A DNA stretch of 64,000 nucleotides from Progne subis subis. Its lineage: Eukaryota; Chordata; Aves; Passeriformes; Hirundinidae. The translations under genes were made by a program, and so were the position numbers. The DNA is taken from positions 2,914,501 to 2,978,500 of the forward strand of contig JAKJHU010000075.1 of the NCBI GenBank assembly GCA_022316685.1. The letters run 5' to 3'. The first letter of the stretch is position 1. Every line of letters starts with the position of its first letter. Below are positions 22,901 to 32,748 of this stretch, one piece after another. Below the pieces are notes generated by a model, which saw nothing but the letters and a program-made list of their open reading frames with translations, was not told where the DNA came from and made no database searches.

Positions 22901-23567
22901 TTCCGCCCACACAGGGGAGAAGACCTCGGATGCAATTAAACACCTCATCCAGGCTTTCTCCTTCATGGGCATCCCAAAAGAATTAAAAACTGATAATGGC
23001 CCAGCGTACCGTTCCAAGGAATTCTGCAGCTTCCTGCAACAATGGGGAGTGGGTCATAAAACAGGCATCCCTCATTCCCCGACAGGCCAAGCAGTGGTGG
23101 AGAGGACCCACAGGGAAATCAAAAGGGTCCTCAACCAACAACAACCGGTGTTGAAAACAGAAACACCACAGACCCGATTGGCCAGGGCTCTATTCACACT
23201 GAATTTTTTAAACAGCACCTTTGAGTTTTTAAACCCTCCGATCGTTCGTCATTTCGGGGCAAACCCTCAGCTAAACATCAAAGAGCGGCCACCAGTCATG
23301 GTCCGGGACCCTGAAACTGGAAGGACAGAGGGACCTCATGATTTGGTCACGTGGGGCCATGGGTACGCTTGTGTGTCCACCCCCACGGGGCCGAGATGGT
23401 TACCATCAAAATGGGTGAGGCCCTATGTCCCGAAGGTCTCAGGGGAGAAAAAGAAACTGCCACAGGTTACTCAGGCAGCTTTTAGGAGGAAAAGGAGGGA
23501 AGATTTTTCCCAGGATGGTTTCGCTTTCCTGAATGACCCCTGCTCGAATGCTAATTGTTTGTTTTAG
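19938..23567 (+). CDS. pol: pro-pol: dUTPase-like segment, protease, reverse transcriptase, RNase H, integrase
   Basis: An uninterrupted frame of 1,209 codons entered by the -1 frameshift; the same frame also runs upstream of 19938, but there it only shadows NC. In order: a dUTPase-like stretch (PGTLDNN near 20304, then FLPKGQIVAQIIP) lacking clear early motifs; aspartic protease with LLDTGA (DTG 20538-20546) and LLGRDLM; RT with LPQGM and YMDD (21348-21359); RNase H with D 22224, E 22329, D 22389 and D 22584; integrase with an HHCC zinc site (H 22650/22659/22662, C 22734, C 22743), catalytic D 22821, D 22992 and E 23100 (exact D-35-E spacing) and a C-terminal GPRWLPSKWVRPY domain. Protease and RT are in one frame and no G-patch is visible between them. 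The enzyme set copies viral RNA to DNA and integrates it. The stops in gag mean this copy would hardly express it from the normal start. Confidence 0.95.
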   Translation, partial: KLVKERRSTLHEEKNGVDRAGGEGKGSQGKKKEKLHCPIQGGSKNNTLEMTYTDHDMAQPILTTNSKYTPYRLQLTEGLHLKDDDWNFVSVDNSEQGTWPRVKGKLIVVGDCKHTPKEIEILPGTLDNNPGKFVLWLRCIHPPTFLPKGQIVAQIIPTWERLEEDNIPTACPVHSITEVKPQVRCELQVGDEAINITGLLDTGAHVTVIPAKHWPSRWALENVAGHVQGIGGMQLAKQSKSVVQIKGPKGQLASLRPFVLDYREPLLGRDLMAQWGVTIDIPDPPQDFWAAVAEERPTHKLNWKTDSPVWVEQWPLSKQKLKALEELVEEQLAKGHIVETTSPWNSPVFVIQKPGKDKWRLLQDLRQINNVIEDMGSLQPGMPTPTMLPQNWKLAVIDIKDCFFHIPLHPDDAPRFAFSVPTINREAPRKCYHWRVLPQGMKVSPIICQWYVASLLSPVRVAAEKAIIHHYMDDVLVCAPTDDVLSHALDLTINALVIAGFELQEDKVQRMPPWRYLGLEIGKRTIVPQKLEIKARIQTLADVHQLCGALNWVRPWLGLTTEDLAPLFNLLKGGEELSSPRELTPEAKEALEKVQHLMSTWQAHRCDPDLPFKFIIMGKLPHLHGVIFQWRNNIKKDQGREDPLLIIEWVFLSHQRSKRMTRPQELVAELIRKARVRIRELAGCDFECIHIPIGLRSGQITKAMLEHLLQENEALQFALDSFTGQISIHRPAHKIFNQDAKFTLNLKDVRSRKPLEALTVFTDASGRSHKSVMTWKDPQTQQWEADVAEVEGSPQVAELAAVVRAFERFPEPFNLVTDSAYVAGVVSRADQAILQEVSNTALFELLSKLVKLVSHREQPFFVMHTRSHTDLPGFIAEGNRRADALAAPAAMAPLPSIFEQAKLSHQLHHQNAPGLVRWFHITREQAKAIVATCPSCNQHALPTLSAGVNPRGLNSCELWQTDVTHIPQFGRSKYVHVSVDTFSSAVFASAHTGEKTSDAIKHLIQAFSFMGIPKELKTDNGPAYRSKEFCSFLQQWGVGHKTGIPHSPTGQAVVERTHREIKRVLNQQQPVLKTETPQTRLARALFTLNFLNSTFEFLNPPIVRHFGANPQLNIKERPPVMVRDPETGRTEGPHDLVTWGHGYACVSTPTGPRWLPSKWVRPYVPKVSGEKKKLPQVTQAAFRRKRREDFSQDGFAFLNDPCSNANCLF
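19957..19992 (+). promoter_or_regulatory. Stem-loop, possible pseudoknot, downstream of the slippery site
   Basis: GGTCCACCC (19957-19965) is perfectly complementary to GGGTGGACC (19984-19992), giving a 9-bp stem with an 18-base loop. CCTGC (19964-19968) can also pair with GCAGG (19995-19999), so a pseudoknot with a shortened first stem is possible. The 15-base spacer from the heptamer is longer than usual, so the stimulatory role is inferred. Confidence 0.55.
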
Positions 23568-24138
23568 TTCTTTTGGTTCTGACAGAGCCTGTCCAGCGCC
23601 AGTCCCCAGAGCTGAGGAAGTTCCACCTGCTCCTCAGCATCCTCCTGCTTGCCAGTCTCGCTGCACCTGTCTCTGGATGGTTGGTGCCCCAGCCCAAAGC
23701 CACCAGGGCAATGGGGCAGGCCACAAAGCCAGCCAGAACATCCGAGACATGGTGAATGACATCAAGAGAGAGACTGGTGACTGGCTGAATGGATTGTTTG
23801 GGGACTGGGGAATTTCGGGCTGGGTGGGTTCAATTTTGAAATCAGTTTTGTTGTTTTTGTTTGTTATTCTGTTAATTTTAATTGGATTTGGTATCATCAA
23901 AAAAATGTTAAGTAGATTAATTTCTAGCACCACACATGCCCCCTCTGTGAACCAAGTTGCTGTATCATCCATGCCTGGATGGGAGGAAAACATGGAACTG
24001 GAGGAAAACCCAGAAGACAGGAGACACCCAGAAGAAGAACCTCAAATGGAGTGGCCCACTCAGCCAGAGTGGCTCACTGAGAATTACCCAGACTTCGAAT
24101 ATCATCCTCCTCCATTCCAGCCCTCCTCCTGTTATTAA
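23533..24138 (+). pseudogene. env: env remnant with large internal deletion
   Basis: Only about 600 bp separate the pol end from the 3' LTR, far too little for a full env. In one frame (from about 23555, no ATG) there is a signal-peptide-like segment, HLLLSILLLASLAAPVSGW, ending soon after. In the next frame, open at 23533-24138, the 3' part reads as the end of TM: a juxtamembrane NIRDMVNDIKRETGDW, then FGDWGISGWVGSILK, a hydrophobic anchor (SVLLFLFVILLILIGFGII) and an acidic tail ending at TAA 24136-24138. SU and the fusion-peptide part of TM are gone; the deletion join probably lies near 23690-23740. The continuous frame could give a 201-residue protein with a membrane anchor but no clear leader; whether it is made is unknown. 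Confidence 0.8.
23554..23567 (+). promoter_or_regulatory. Possible env 3' splice acceptor
   Basis: TTTGTTTTAG-type pyrimidine-rich sequence ends in an AG that is also part of the pol stop codon. Its place at the pol/env border fits an env splice acceptor paired with the donor at 17777. No branch point was identified; the call rests on position and base pattern only. Confidence 0.35.
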
Positions 24139-24141
24139 AAC

Positions 24142-24155
24142 AAAAAAGGGGGAGA
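24142..24155 (+). promoter_or_regulatory. Polypurine tract
   Basis: AAAAAAGGGGGAGA directly abuts the TG of the 3' LTR and follows the env stop by three bases. This is the standard plus-strand primer for retroviral DNA synthesis. Confidence 0.95.
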
Positions 24156-24869
24156 TGTGGTGGTGCAGAACTGTTTTATTAGGTTTTTGTAAGAAGTTTA
24201 TGTTATGGTTCATTTCACTGTATCCCCAATTTTGTATCCCTTTTGTGTCGTCTGTATAATAAGGTGTTTTGTGTCAATTATCCCACTCCTCACATGGCAT
24301 GTAACATCCCCTCTGCCCCCCCTCACTCTGGGGCAGCCTGTCTATCACTCCAGGGGTCCCTCCCAGATTGCGAAACCTCAGGGAGAGGGCTTGGGGTGGA
24401 CAGGTAGCCTGGGGGGAATTCTTTTCCTCTGGAGGTGGTTGGTCCGAGGCTTGGGGGTGGGCACACCTTGTTACCCCCTGAATCCCCTGATTTGCTGTCT
24501 TGTTGTATCCTCCCTGGAACCCCTCCCCCGCTTATAAGGTAGAGGAGGGAGATTCAAAAACTCTCTCCGAGCAGCTCTCTCAGCTGCTCTTCGCTCAGCT
24601 ACCTCGCTCTCAGCTGCTCAGCTCCCAGCCTCTGAGCTCTCGCCTCTGAGCTTGGAGCTCTCTGCTTCTCAACTCTGGAGCTAATAAACATCTTTTAACC
24701 TGCTAAGCTGAGAGCCAGCCTTTTCTCTTCTGCTGCTGTTGACTGTCTCGACATACGGTGTCCAGCTGCTAAGCCGAGAAGCCGAAAGGAACTGGATACA
24801 TCTGAATCTGTGTTGACCGAGCTAGCCAGAGGTCCTCTCCCGCCCGGAGTGGGGAAAAAACCAGATACA
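24156..24869 (+). repeat. Provirus 3' LTR (714 bp)
   Basis: Nearly identical to the 5' LTR, from tgtggtggtgcag to agataca, with TATAAG at 24533-24538 and AATAAA at 24683-24688. Differences seen by eye: two C/T changes near 24279 and 24287, a one-base gap near 24391, a GATTG/GATTC change with two extra A near 24553, one A/G change near 24820 and two changes in the last 20 bases. Short open frames inside it are chance. Confidence 0.95.
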
Positions 24870-24875
24870 CCCACC
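24870..24875. repeat. Right 6-bp target site duplication of the provirus
   Basis: cccacc, identical to 16757-16762. The match shows that the 5' and 3' LTRs belong to the same integration and that no flanking rearrangement followed. Confidence 0.9.
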
Positions 24876-27390
24876 CTCCATCTTTCCTTCAATTAAAAGT
24901 GCTCTCCACTTCCATGTAAGTAACATTTCATGTGATGACCCCCAGGAGACAAAAGGAAAATGGTGAGCTCTACAAAACCATTGTAAAATTTAATACATTT
25001 TTTGAAGGGATAATAATTAGTAGAATCTGAAGCCTATCTGGAATTTGAGCCTGGAACATGAGTCAACACAGAATAATGGAAAAACAGTTACAATCTAGCA
25101 CCAAAGTAGACTAGATAATGAGAAATGAGATTCAGTAATGCTTTTTTTTTTTTTTTTGCTGACCGCATATGGACTTGAGACAAAATTTTAGGAGACTGTT
25201 TTTAAAATTCTTGCCTAAAGCAATTTCATGTTCATTGTATACTGTTCACTAACAGTGATCTGCTTCCTCAGTTTGAAATTTTTCGTTTTCACAAGTTTGA
25301 TATTTTACCAATTAGAATATAACCCACTCAAGAAGCAAAGTATTTGACTGGTTGGAAAAGTATAAGGGATAGTATAAGCAGTGGTTTTGGAATGGTCAGA
25401 CGTGATCAGGTCAAAAAGCAAGTATATATTAAAGTAGGATATAACATATCAAAAGAAAAAAGAAATACAATTATGTTCAAAAGAAATGCTTATTTTAGTC
25501 TTCATTTTCATTTGTGCTTGAAGCACAAATAGGTGCTTTTTTCCCCACTTTTTTTTTTTTTTTATATATATATATATTTTTTTTTAATAATGGGGACCAA
25601 TTGAACCACTAAGAAGACAGTAGAAGAGAGGTATAGCTGGAATATGCACAGTTCCTCTGCAATCATATGCAGAACGATTCCTCCAACAGAAAAGGTGAAC
25701 TAAAAAATTTGGAATCTTTCAAGTGACATTTGTGTAATTCTTTTTCAATCATAATTTGAGCTGGCTAAATACATCAATAATCTGATATTGATTGCTGTTT
25801 AATAGTAGCAATGGAAATGAATGAAATGGAAAACATGGGACACACACTTTTTTGGCTGTTAGAGTTCTAGCCCCCTAATGCAATTGCAATGAATAACAAT
25901 CTCTTGGATGAGTGTTAGGTAGAATTGCTTGCCTTCTAGAAACCCTGTAACAATTGACAATAGATTTGTATGCAATAGCTAAGTTCTGTGTAATTATGAA
26001 TATGCTTATTATTCTAATTTGTGTTTCTTAAATCAATCTGTATTTGTGTAGTAATGGGGTAGGATTTGCCTTCATCTGAAAAGTCACCATGCTGTACTAG
26101 ATATGGGTTCCAAACAACCAGCCTCATAAATTTAGAGGTAAAACAAGGCAGAGAGGAAAAAAAGCCACAATCAAAACATACAAAAAATAAAACCCAATAA
26201 GCAAACTACCAAAAAAATTGCTTTGGGAGTTACTGGGTTAAGCAAATGTGACATTTTAAAAAAGGAACAGAGAGTTCCAAACACTTATATGCAGACCTGG
26301 ATATAACACCCTCTGAAGAACAAGTTTTGTTCATCTCATTTGGCAGAGGAGTTGCTTCTGTTTGGATTTTGAACCCTGTGACAAGACATCACTTTCTTTA
26401 ATTTACAGCTCCCAGTCACAGGTAAATTATGCCAGTCAGAGTGGTTAATTCACAAAAAAAAATTATGCATAAGGTTTTATTCTCACAAATGACCTATAAT
26501 TCCATGTATAATTCCAGGTACTCTTCTAGCTATTATCTCCCTTAAATGTTACTGATCACCCCACTTAAGAAATTGAATGTCCTTGAGGTAGGCTTAAAAA
26601 TGTTTAAAAATATTTAAATCCCTGAGTTACCAGAAAAACACAACCCAAAAATCCAAGAAAAGGGAGAGGGGTGATAATCATGAGCAGCCAAGGATGTTTT
26701 CCAAAACAAATAAAAAAGGAAGTCTGAAATAATAAAACTTATTTTAGAAGTTATGTGTGGCAAAATATCTCATCTCCAGTGAACACTGAGGAAAATATAG
26801 CATATAGAAGAGGAAATTAAACTACTATAAAAATAGCAGAGAAGTAATTTTCTCAGTGGTCCTCCATTAAGATTATTTATTTCATACAGTAAATTGGCTG
26901 TATTTTTTCTACAGATTTTAGAATTACTTGTCCAGGTTAAAAGAAAAATTCTCATTCTTTTAATCAGAAAGATAAAATAGAGAACACACTTGTGTGTAAA
27001 TATATGGAGGAAACTACTTCAGGGTATCTGCTAAGTCTTTTGGTCTGTTTAAGTTAAGTCTTGTCTGCAATTTACATTTAGCACGTTCATGTACAGCTTA
27101 ACACAAAACGAACATTTCTATAGCAGTTTCTTTCTATCCAAACAGATATGAGATAATTTATTACTTGTGTAGGGTAAGGACATCCACCAGATCAGATTTT
27201 CACAGGGTTATGCCACACTGTTTCACTGGTTGCCCCTGCTCAGTCTAAATGTTTCAGGCACTTCAGTTTTGTTCCATTTTTATTCTTGTTAGAAAAGAAA
27301 TTGACCGTCATGGTTGATTTTTCAAAAAGAGAACAATTTAATAATTAATTTAATAATAATAAATAACTTAATAATTTCCCAATTTTAATA
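24876..27390. other. AT-rich intergenic DNA
   Basis: No gene or mobile element recognised. T runs lie near 25141 and 25548, followed by a short TA repeat at about 25564-25576. An AT-rich stretch with repeated TTAATAAT lies at 27340-27390, just before the CR1 copy. Confidence 0.5.
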
Positions 27391-27912
27391 ATTGTGTCCA
27401 GCTCTGAGGTGCTCAGAACAAGAAAGACAAGGACTTGTTGGAGCCAGTCCAGAGGGCCATGAAGATGATTAAAGAGATGGACTGTCTCTCCAGTGAGGAC
27501 AAGCTGAGAGTGCTGGTGTTGTTCAGCCTGGAGAAGACTCTGGGGAGGTCTTATTGAGGCTCTTCAGTACCTGAAGGGGACCTAAAAGAGTGTCAGAGAA
27601 GAAGTTTTTACAAGGACATGTAGGGATAGAATAAGGGGGAATATCTTTAAACTAAAATAAGAAGTTTTAGCTTTGGTATTAGGAAAAAAATCTTCCTAAT
27701 TTGGAGAAGCTCTTTACTGTAAGGGTGCTAAGGCACTGGAAGAGGTTGTCCAGAGAAGTTGTGGATGCCTCATCCCTGTAAGTACTCAAGGCCAGCTTGG
27801 CTGGAGCCCTGAGCCACCTGATCTTGTGAAAGGTGTCCCTGCCCATGACAGGGATATTGGAACGAAATGATCCTTAAGGTCCCTTCCAACCCAGACAATT
27901 CTATGACTCAAG
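27391..27912 (+). repeat. CR1 LINE, 5'-truncated, 3' end
   Basis: About 520 bp reading in the + sense of a bird CR1 tail: gtccagctctgaggtgctca, gagggccatgaagatgatta, ctggagaagactctggggag, ggcactggaagaggttgtcc, and gtcccttccaacccagacaa followed by attctatgactc, the eroded terminal repeat. No coding remains. The 5' truncation is typical of CR1 insertions. Substitutions and small gaps are frequent, so it is old. Confidence 0.9.
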
Positions 27913-29266
27913 TAAAATTCAGAACAACAACAACAAAAGTTAAAATGCCACCTTTTTGAGAATTTTAAATTCATATCTAAAATTCATAAGTTACAACCCT
28001 GTCTAAGCTTTGTGACAAAGACTAAAACAAGCTATTGGGTTTTATGAAGAATCAGTAATACTAAAAATATGTGGTCTCACTTCTGAGTGGTGATAGGATA
28101 CAGACAAAATTTTAAAGTAAACTCTGAAGACGGAGAATCACTGAAATTAATAACTTGCATCCCTGTGCAACCTCTCACATCCAAGGAGATGGAGGATTTC
28201 TTTGTGTTAGGGTGCAATAGTCAAAACAGAAGTACTAAAGACAAAGTCAAGGTAGAATAGCAACACAGAACTGCCTAAAATACTAAGCAACTAATAATAG
28301 GGCAGGAAAGGTTCCTAATAATTACTGCTAAATGTCAAGTATAGGTTATTAGTTCCTAAAATAAGGATGATGTGGCTTGTGATTTGTTTATAAGTCACTA
28401 CATAATAGCAAGTTATCTCTTCTGCCACAAGCTTCATCATGCACAGCTAGACTAGATGGAGCTGACTTCTATGGCAGCATCTTCAGTGTGAGACAGAATT
28501 TAAACAGCATTTAAACTCACTGGCTCCAAAATGCTAAACTCAGAATACTCTTAATTAATGCAATAATTCGCATCTATTCATTTCCACTTCATTTTTTCTT
28601 CTCTCTACCACAGAGCTGAGAAAAGAGGCAGTTGGGTTCTTTCATCCTTGTTTTGTATATTTGTGTAGAAACAAAGCAGACTTTACAAATTTTTAATAGT
28701 TTTAATTTGATTCATAAATACATCTCTGTCATATGTTAGTAGAATTTAATTAATGTTGGTGGCGGGGTTTTGACATAAATATTGATGAATAGAATATTGA
28801 ATAATGCCTTCTAAGCATGGTCTCAAAAAAGCATTCAAGTGATTTAAGCCACTAACCATTCTATTTTTTTTTTTTTTTTTTTTTATAATTTATCTCTGAA
28901 TACTTTCTCCTTTTCTTCTAAAGTTGAAGTAGAGAAAAAACTTCCCAAGAAAATAAATCAGAGTTCCCAAGGCTGGTCTTCTGCTCTAAACCATGCCTTT
29001 GTGGAGGTTTTTATTCACCACTGGACATAGATTAAATTTCTTCTCTTTCAAAACAGTCTTTCCAAATGCACCACCCTAGTATTGCTGCTATAAAATCAAT
29101 GTAATTTTTTCACCAATTCTGAATACTTCTGGAAACCATATTTTTTCTATCAAAGCTACTTGTTTTGCATGCATTCACAGGATCTCTTGAAATAACATCG
29201 TATCCTCTTCACTTTCCTAATGTCTCTGTTTTTGCAGCTATATACTGCAGGATTTTCATCCGCAGA
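27913..29266. other. AT-rich intergenic DNA
   Basis: Nothing coding recognised. A T run of more than 20 lies near 28863. Confidence 0.5.
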
Positions 29267-29520
29267 AGCACAGAATCATCAAGGTCAGAAAGACCTCCAA
29301 GATCACCAAGTCCAATCTTTGACTCACCACCACCACCACCTCAACCACAGCACTAAATGCCGTTGTTTACCGTTGTTTCTTGAACACTTCCAGGGATGAT
29401 GACTACACCACTTCCCTGGGCAATCCATTCCACTTTCAGTAATTGCATGGAATGGCACCAGACCACAACTAATCCAACATGTGAGAGTGCAAATGTCTCC
29501 TACAGATCAGTCCAACCTTT
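29267..29520 (-). repeat. CR1 LINE 3' fragment
   Basis: Reads as the reverse complement of a CR1 tail: cacagaatcatcaaggtcag, gacctccaagatcaccaagt, then cttgaacacttccagggatg and ccacttccctgggcaatcca. A CCA-rich microsatellite (about 29328-29341) has grown inside it. The right end is uncertain. The 29165-29356 open frame is a product of this repeat. Confidence 0.85.
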
Positions 29521-31688
29521 TTTATATAAGGCACTGCTGACTCTGAGTGTAAAAGATTTACGAGTTTTACGTAAAACTACTTGCAAACACTGAAGCCATC
29601 AACCATGTAAACTATCTCAATTTAAGTTTCATACATAAGAATCAATTTCAAGAGTGTTAGTGAAGTTTTGTGAATCTGATTTGTTTTTATTTATTATTAC
29701 TAAAATCATCATTATTTTTGACTTTTCACAATACCATCAGTAAAATGCAACATGTAAGTCTTCCATCATATTCCATAAATTTCCAAAACCATGCTTACAA
29801 GTCCCTTATGAAAATTCTTCCTCATGGATAGTGACATTGTCAAACAAACTCAATCCTCCTGAGGAAGAGGACTCAGACCATGAAGCAGTATGTGCATGCA
29901 CTTCAGGAGTCCCTGTAGTAAAAGCTTAGGATGAGGGGAAATCTAAAGACTGAGGTAGATAAGATACTGTATGGATGTCCCAGTAGATCTTAACTACTGA
30001 TCAATGAAGAGAATTCAATGTTCAATAGGAATTTAATAATTACTCAATTTATCTGATGCTCTGCCAAAAGATATTAATCAACTAATCCTGATAATGATAA
30101 ATACATGAAAAACATTTTCAGGTCAGTGCTGTATCAAACCATGCAGCCTCTATTAGAAAGCAGAAATCAGTTTTGCAGATATGAATTAGACTATGATTTC
30201 AGTTGGTCTCATGTCAATCCAGTTACTTGTTGAAATCCCAAAGCCATCGGAAAATATCCATGAAGTCTTTAGCTAGGATAAAATGTAGCGTGATGAAAAT
30301 AACTGAACTATAATCAACTTAAGTCAAAAAGCTGCTCTGCTGCAAATTGCCTGTTACTTTATTCTGGAAAAATTAAATCATACACTAATATTCTGAATAT
30401 TGGAAAATATGAATTAAAATGTAGAAAATCAGTGTGATATTATATCTGCTGTTACACTGTAAGATCATTCACTGAAGATAGTTCCTCTGCATACTGTGAG
30501 ATGAAACAAGAAGGCGCCAGCACCAGTAGCTCTATCTCAAATTCCACATCTGGAACTGCTTAGTAATGTATATGTAAAAATTATTTTGATAGACAACACA
30601 ATATAATCCCACTCAGACAGCATTATGCTCCTAAGTAATGTTACTGGCTCAACTCAATAATTCTAAAACTATTTCTAGATATAGATTTTCTACTGTTTTG
30701 TTTGTTTTTTTTTTTTTTTTTCTGTCTCATAGTTAAGTTAAGTTTTTAGTTAAAGACCGGAGGCATTGATTCCATAGAAGGACAGCTGTAACATAAAAAG
30801 TACATTTTTTTCAGATGAATTCCTCCTGCTGGTTTATGAATAGTTGATGTCTCAGTGTAACAGAGAAATCCAAGCTGTAGCAATTAGACATGACAAAACA
30901 TTTTCCACATACTGTTTTGTCTAATGAACTGTCAAAAAGTGCATTTTTCCTGAGTTTTAATTACTGCACCACCCACAGTTAGGACATGTTCACCTACCTC
31001 TTCTGTCTGAGACTTAATTCATCTTCTCAGATGTGTCCTTACTAAAAGTGAGGAGTCCCAGTTTGCACTTTTGCTAAACACTGAAATGCAACAGAAACGA
31101 ACTTTATAGTAAGTGGTATCTTTCAGAGTGGCCATTCTTTTTAATTTAGAAAGAACATTTATCTCCATACCCATGGACCAAATTCTCTGTGTTCACTAAT
31201 CAGTGTGAATTCAATCATCAAAAGCTTAGACTTTACTTGACAAAGGCTGAGCATTCCACTTATATCTTGAATAATCTAGTAGGCTGAAAACAGTCTTAAT
31301 ACTCTCCATATCTATGATTCCAAGGAAATTCTCCTGAAACATTTGTTACACTTCATAAAGCGTTATTTCAGCTACTAAAGAATAGGTATTTTGTTGTGAC
31401 TATAGTTCAACATACATTATGGATGAAATTTGGCAAGTGTGGGAAATTAAACTCTTTAGGTAAAATGTTATCCCACAAATCTAAAATAAAAAGTTCTTTG
31501 CATTATACTTTCCCAGAAAATTTTCCATATTCTCTTTTCTCTGTTATTTTATTAACAGGATTCTCATTGAGACAAAAGCCATGGGATTTTGTATTCATTT
31601 TGCCATCTATAAAAACCTTGTTTGATATGAAAAATGTTTTTATAGAAACATATATAAAACATAGAAGAAGAACATAACAATGTTGAGA

Positions 31689-31689
<1 letters not shown>
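29521..31689. other. AT-rich intergenic DNA
   Basis: No recognisable element. A T run lies near 30705. The open frame at 31396-31677 has no recognisable domain and ends beside the A run, so it is not called as a gene. Confidence 0.5.

Positions 31690-31720
<31 letters not shown>
31690..31720. repeat. Poly(A) run, about 31 bases
   Basis: An uninterrupted A homopolymer. Upstream sequence does not look like a processed gene copy or LINE tail, so it is taken as a simple repeat. Confidence 0.85.
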
Positions 31721-31723
<3 letters not shown>

Positions 31724-32048
31724 CCTAAATAAAACCTTCATTCAGGACAAAGGAATTCTCTGGAAGTCTCCCTCAGTCTAAACTCAGGGCAGGTTCAGTG
31801 AAAGGCTTCACACTAAATGATGTGTAGACACTTGCTTACACATAGCCACAATTTAAAGAAAATTTGTGAAACCAGTGAAGTTCAGCTTTCCACATTCACA
31901 GCAAGACCGATTATTCTGCAGAGTGGAAAGACCAGTGATCCTGAGACAAACTAAAGTGCAATTAACACTTTAAACAGTAAGATTAAAAGAGTGTGCCTTC
32001 TATAAGAATATTTCAGGACTGCGGAACCCTCTCCAGAAATTCTTTATG
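31721..32048. other. Intergenic spacer, nothing recognised
   Basis: Unique-looking AT-rich DNA between the poly(A) run and the solo LTR; its last bases precede the LTR target duplication. Confidence 0.45.
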
Positions 32049-32748
32049 GAGAAATATAGTGGTGCAGGACTGTTTTATTAGGTTTTTGTAAGAAGTTTAT
32101 GTTATGGTTCATTTCACTGTATCCCCAATGTTGTAACCCTTTTTGTGTTTTCTGTATAACAAGGTGTTTTGTGTCAGTCCCCCCACCCCCCTCGCTCTGA
32201 GGCAGCCTGTCTATCACTCCAGGGGTCCCTCCCAGATTGCGAAAATCTCAGGGAGAGGGCTTCAGGTGATAGGTCCCCTGGGGGGAATTCCTTTGGCTCT
32301 GGATTTTAGTGGTCCGAGGCTTGGGGGTGGGCACACCTTGTTACCCCCTGAATCCCCTGATTCGTTGTCTTGTTGTAACCCCCCTGAACCCCTCCCCCGC
32401 TTATAAGGTGGAGGAGGGAGATTCAAACTCTCTCAGCCTCTCAGCTCCTCAGCTCTTCAGCTCTGCTCTCTCTCGCTTGCTGGCCTCACTGGACTGAGGT
32501 CGGATCAGCTGTGGACTTCCCGCAGCTGGCTTGAATAAACATCTTTTAACCTGCTAAGTTGAGAGCCAGCCTTTTCTCTTCCTGCTGCCGTTGCTGTTAC
32601 AACACTATTGGTCCAGCTGCTGAGAAGCCGAGCCAGCAGGTGATAGCCTGCGTGTCCCCCGGACTGGGAACATCTGTGGCTGTGTTGACCAGAGCTAGCC
32701 AGAGGTCATCTCCCGCCCGGAGCGGGGACAGAACCAGACACAGAGAAA
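32049..32748 (+). mobile_element. Solo LTR of the provirus family, with 6-bp duplications
   Basis: The LTR spans 32055-32742 (688 bp) with gagaaa on both sides (32049-32054 and 32743-32748). It is the same family as the provirus LTRs: shared ggtgcaggactgttttatta, tataagg at 32402, AATAAA at 32534-32539, and the ending agccagaggtcatctcccgc. It lacks about 25 bases of U3 (the catggcatgtaacatc part) and has several small changes in R, so it is a subfamily or older copy. Its first bases read TATA where the proviral LTR has TGTG, so the canonical TG end is lost. No internal viral sequence remains; recombination between two LTRs is the usual explanation. Confidence 0.93.

Larger units (their letters stand above)
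16763..24869 (+). mobile_element. Endogenous retrovirus, full-length provirus with both LTRs
   Basis: An 8.1-kb provirus bounded by TG...CA LTRs and matching 6-bp duplications. Order: 5' LTR, tRNA-Lys-like PBS, splice donor, broken gag, -1 frameshift signal, open pro-pol, internally deleted env, polypurine tract, 3' LTR. The 6-bp duplication, the Lys-like PBS, the dUTPase-like stretch before protease and the RT sequence style point to the ERVK/betaretrovirus-like group. Unlike classical betaretroviruses, protease and RT share one reading frame. The LTRs differ at roughly seven substitutions and three gap positions by eye, so insertion was recent. gag and env are defective, so this copy is not replication-competent by itself. 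Confidence 0.95.

Noticed and set aside
31690..31720. Poly(A) run as the tail of a processed pseudogene
   Set aside because: The sequence before it shows no recognisable transcript body or LINE tail, and no target duplication was found.
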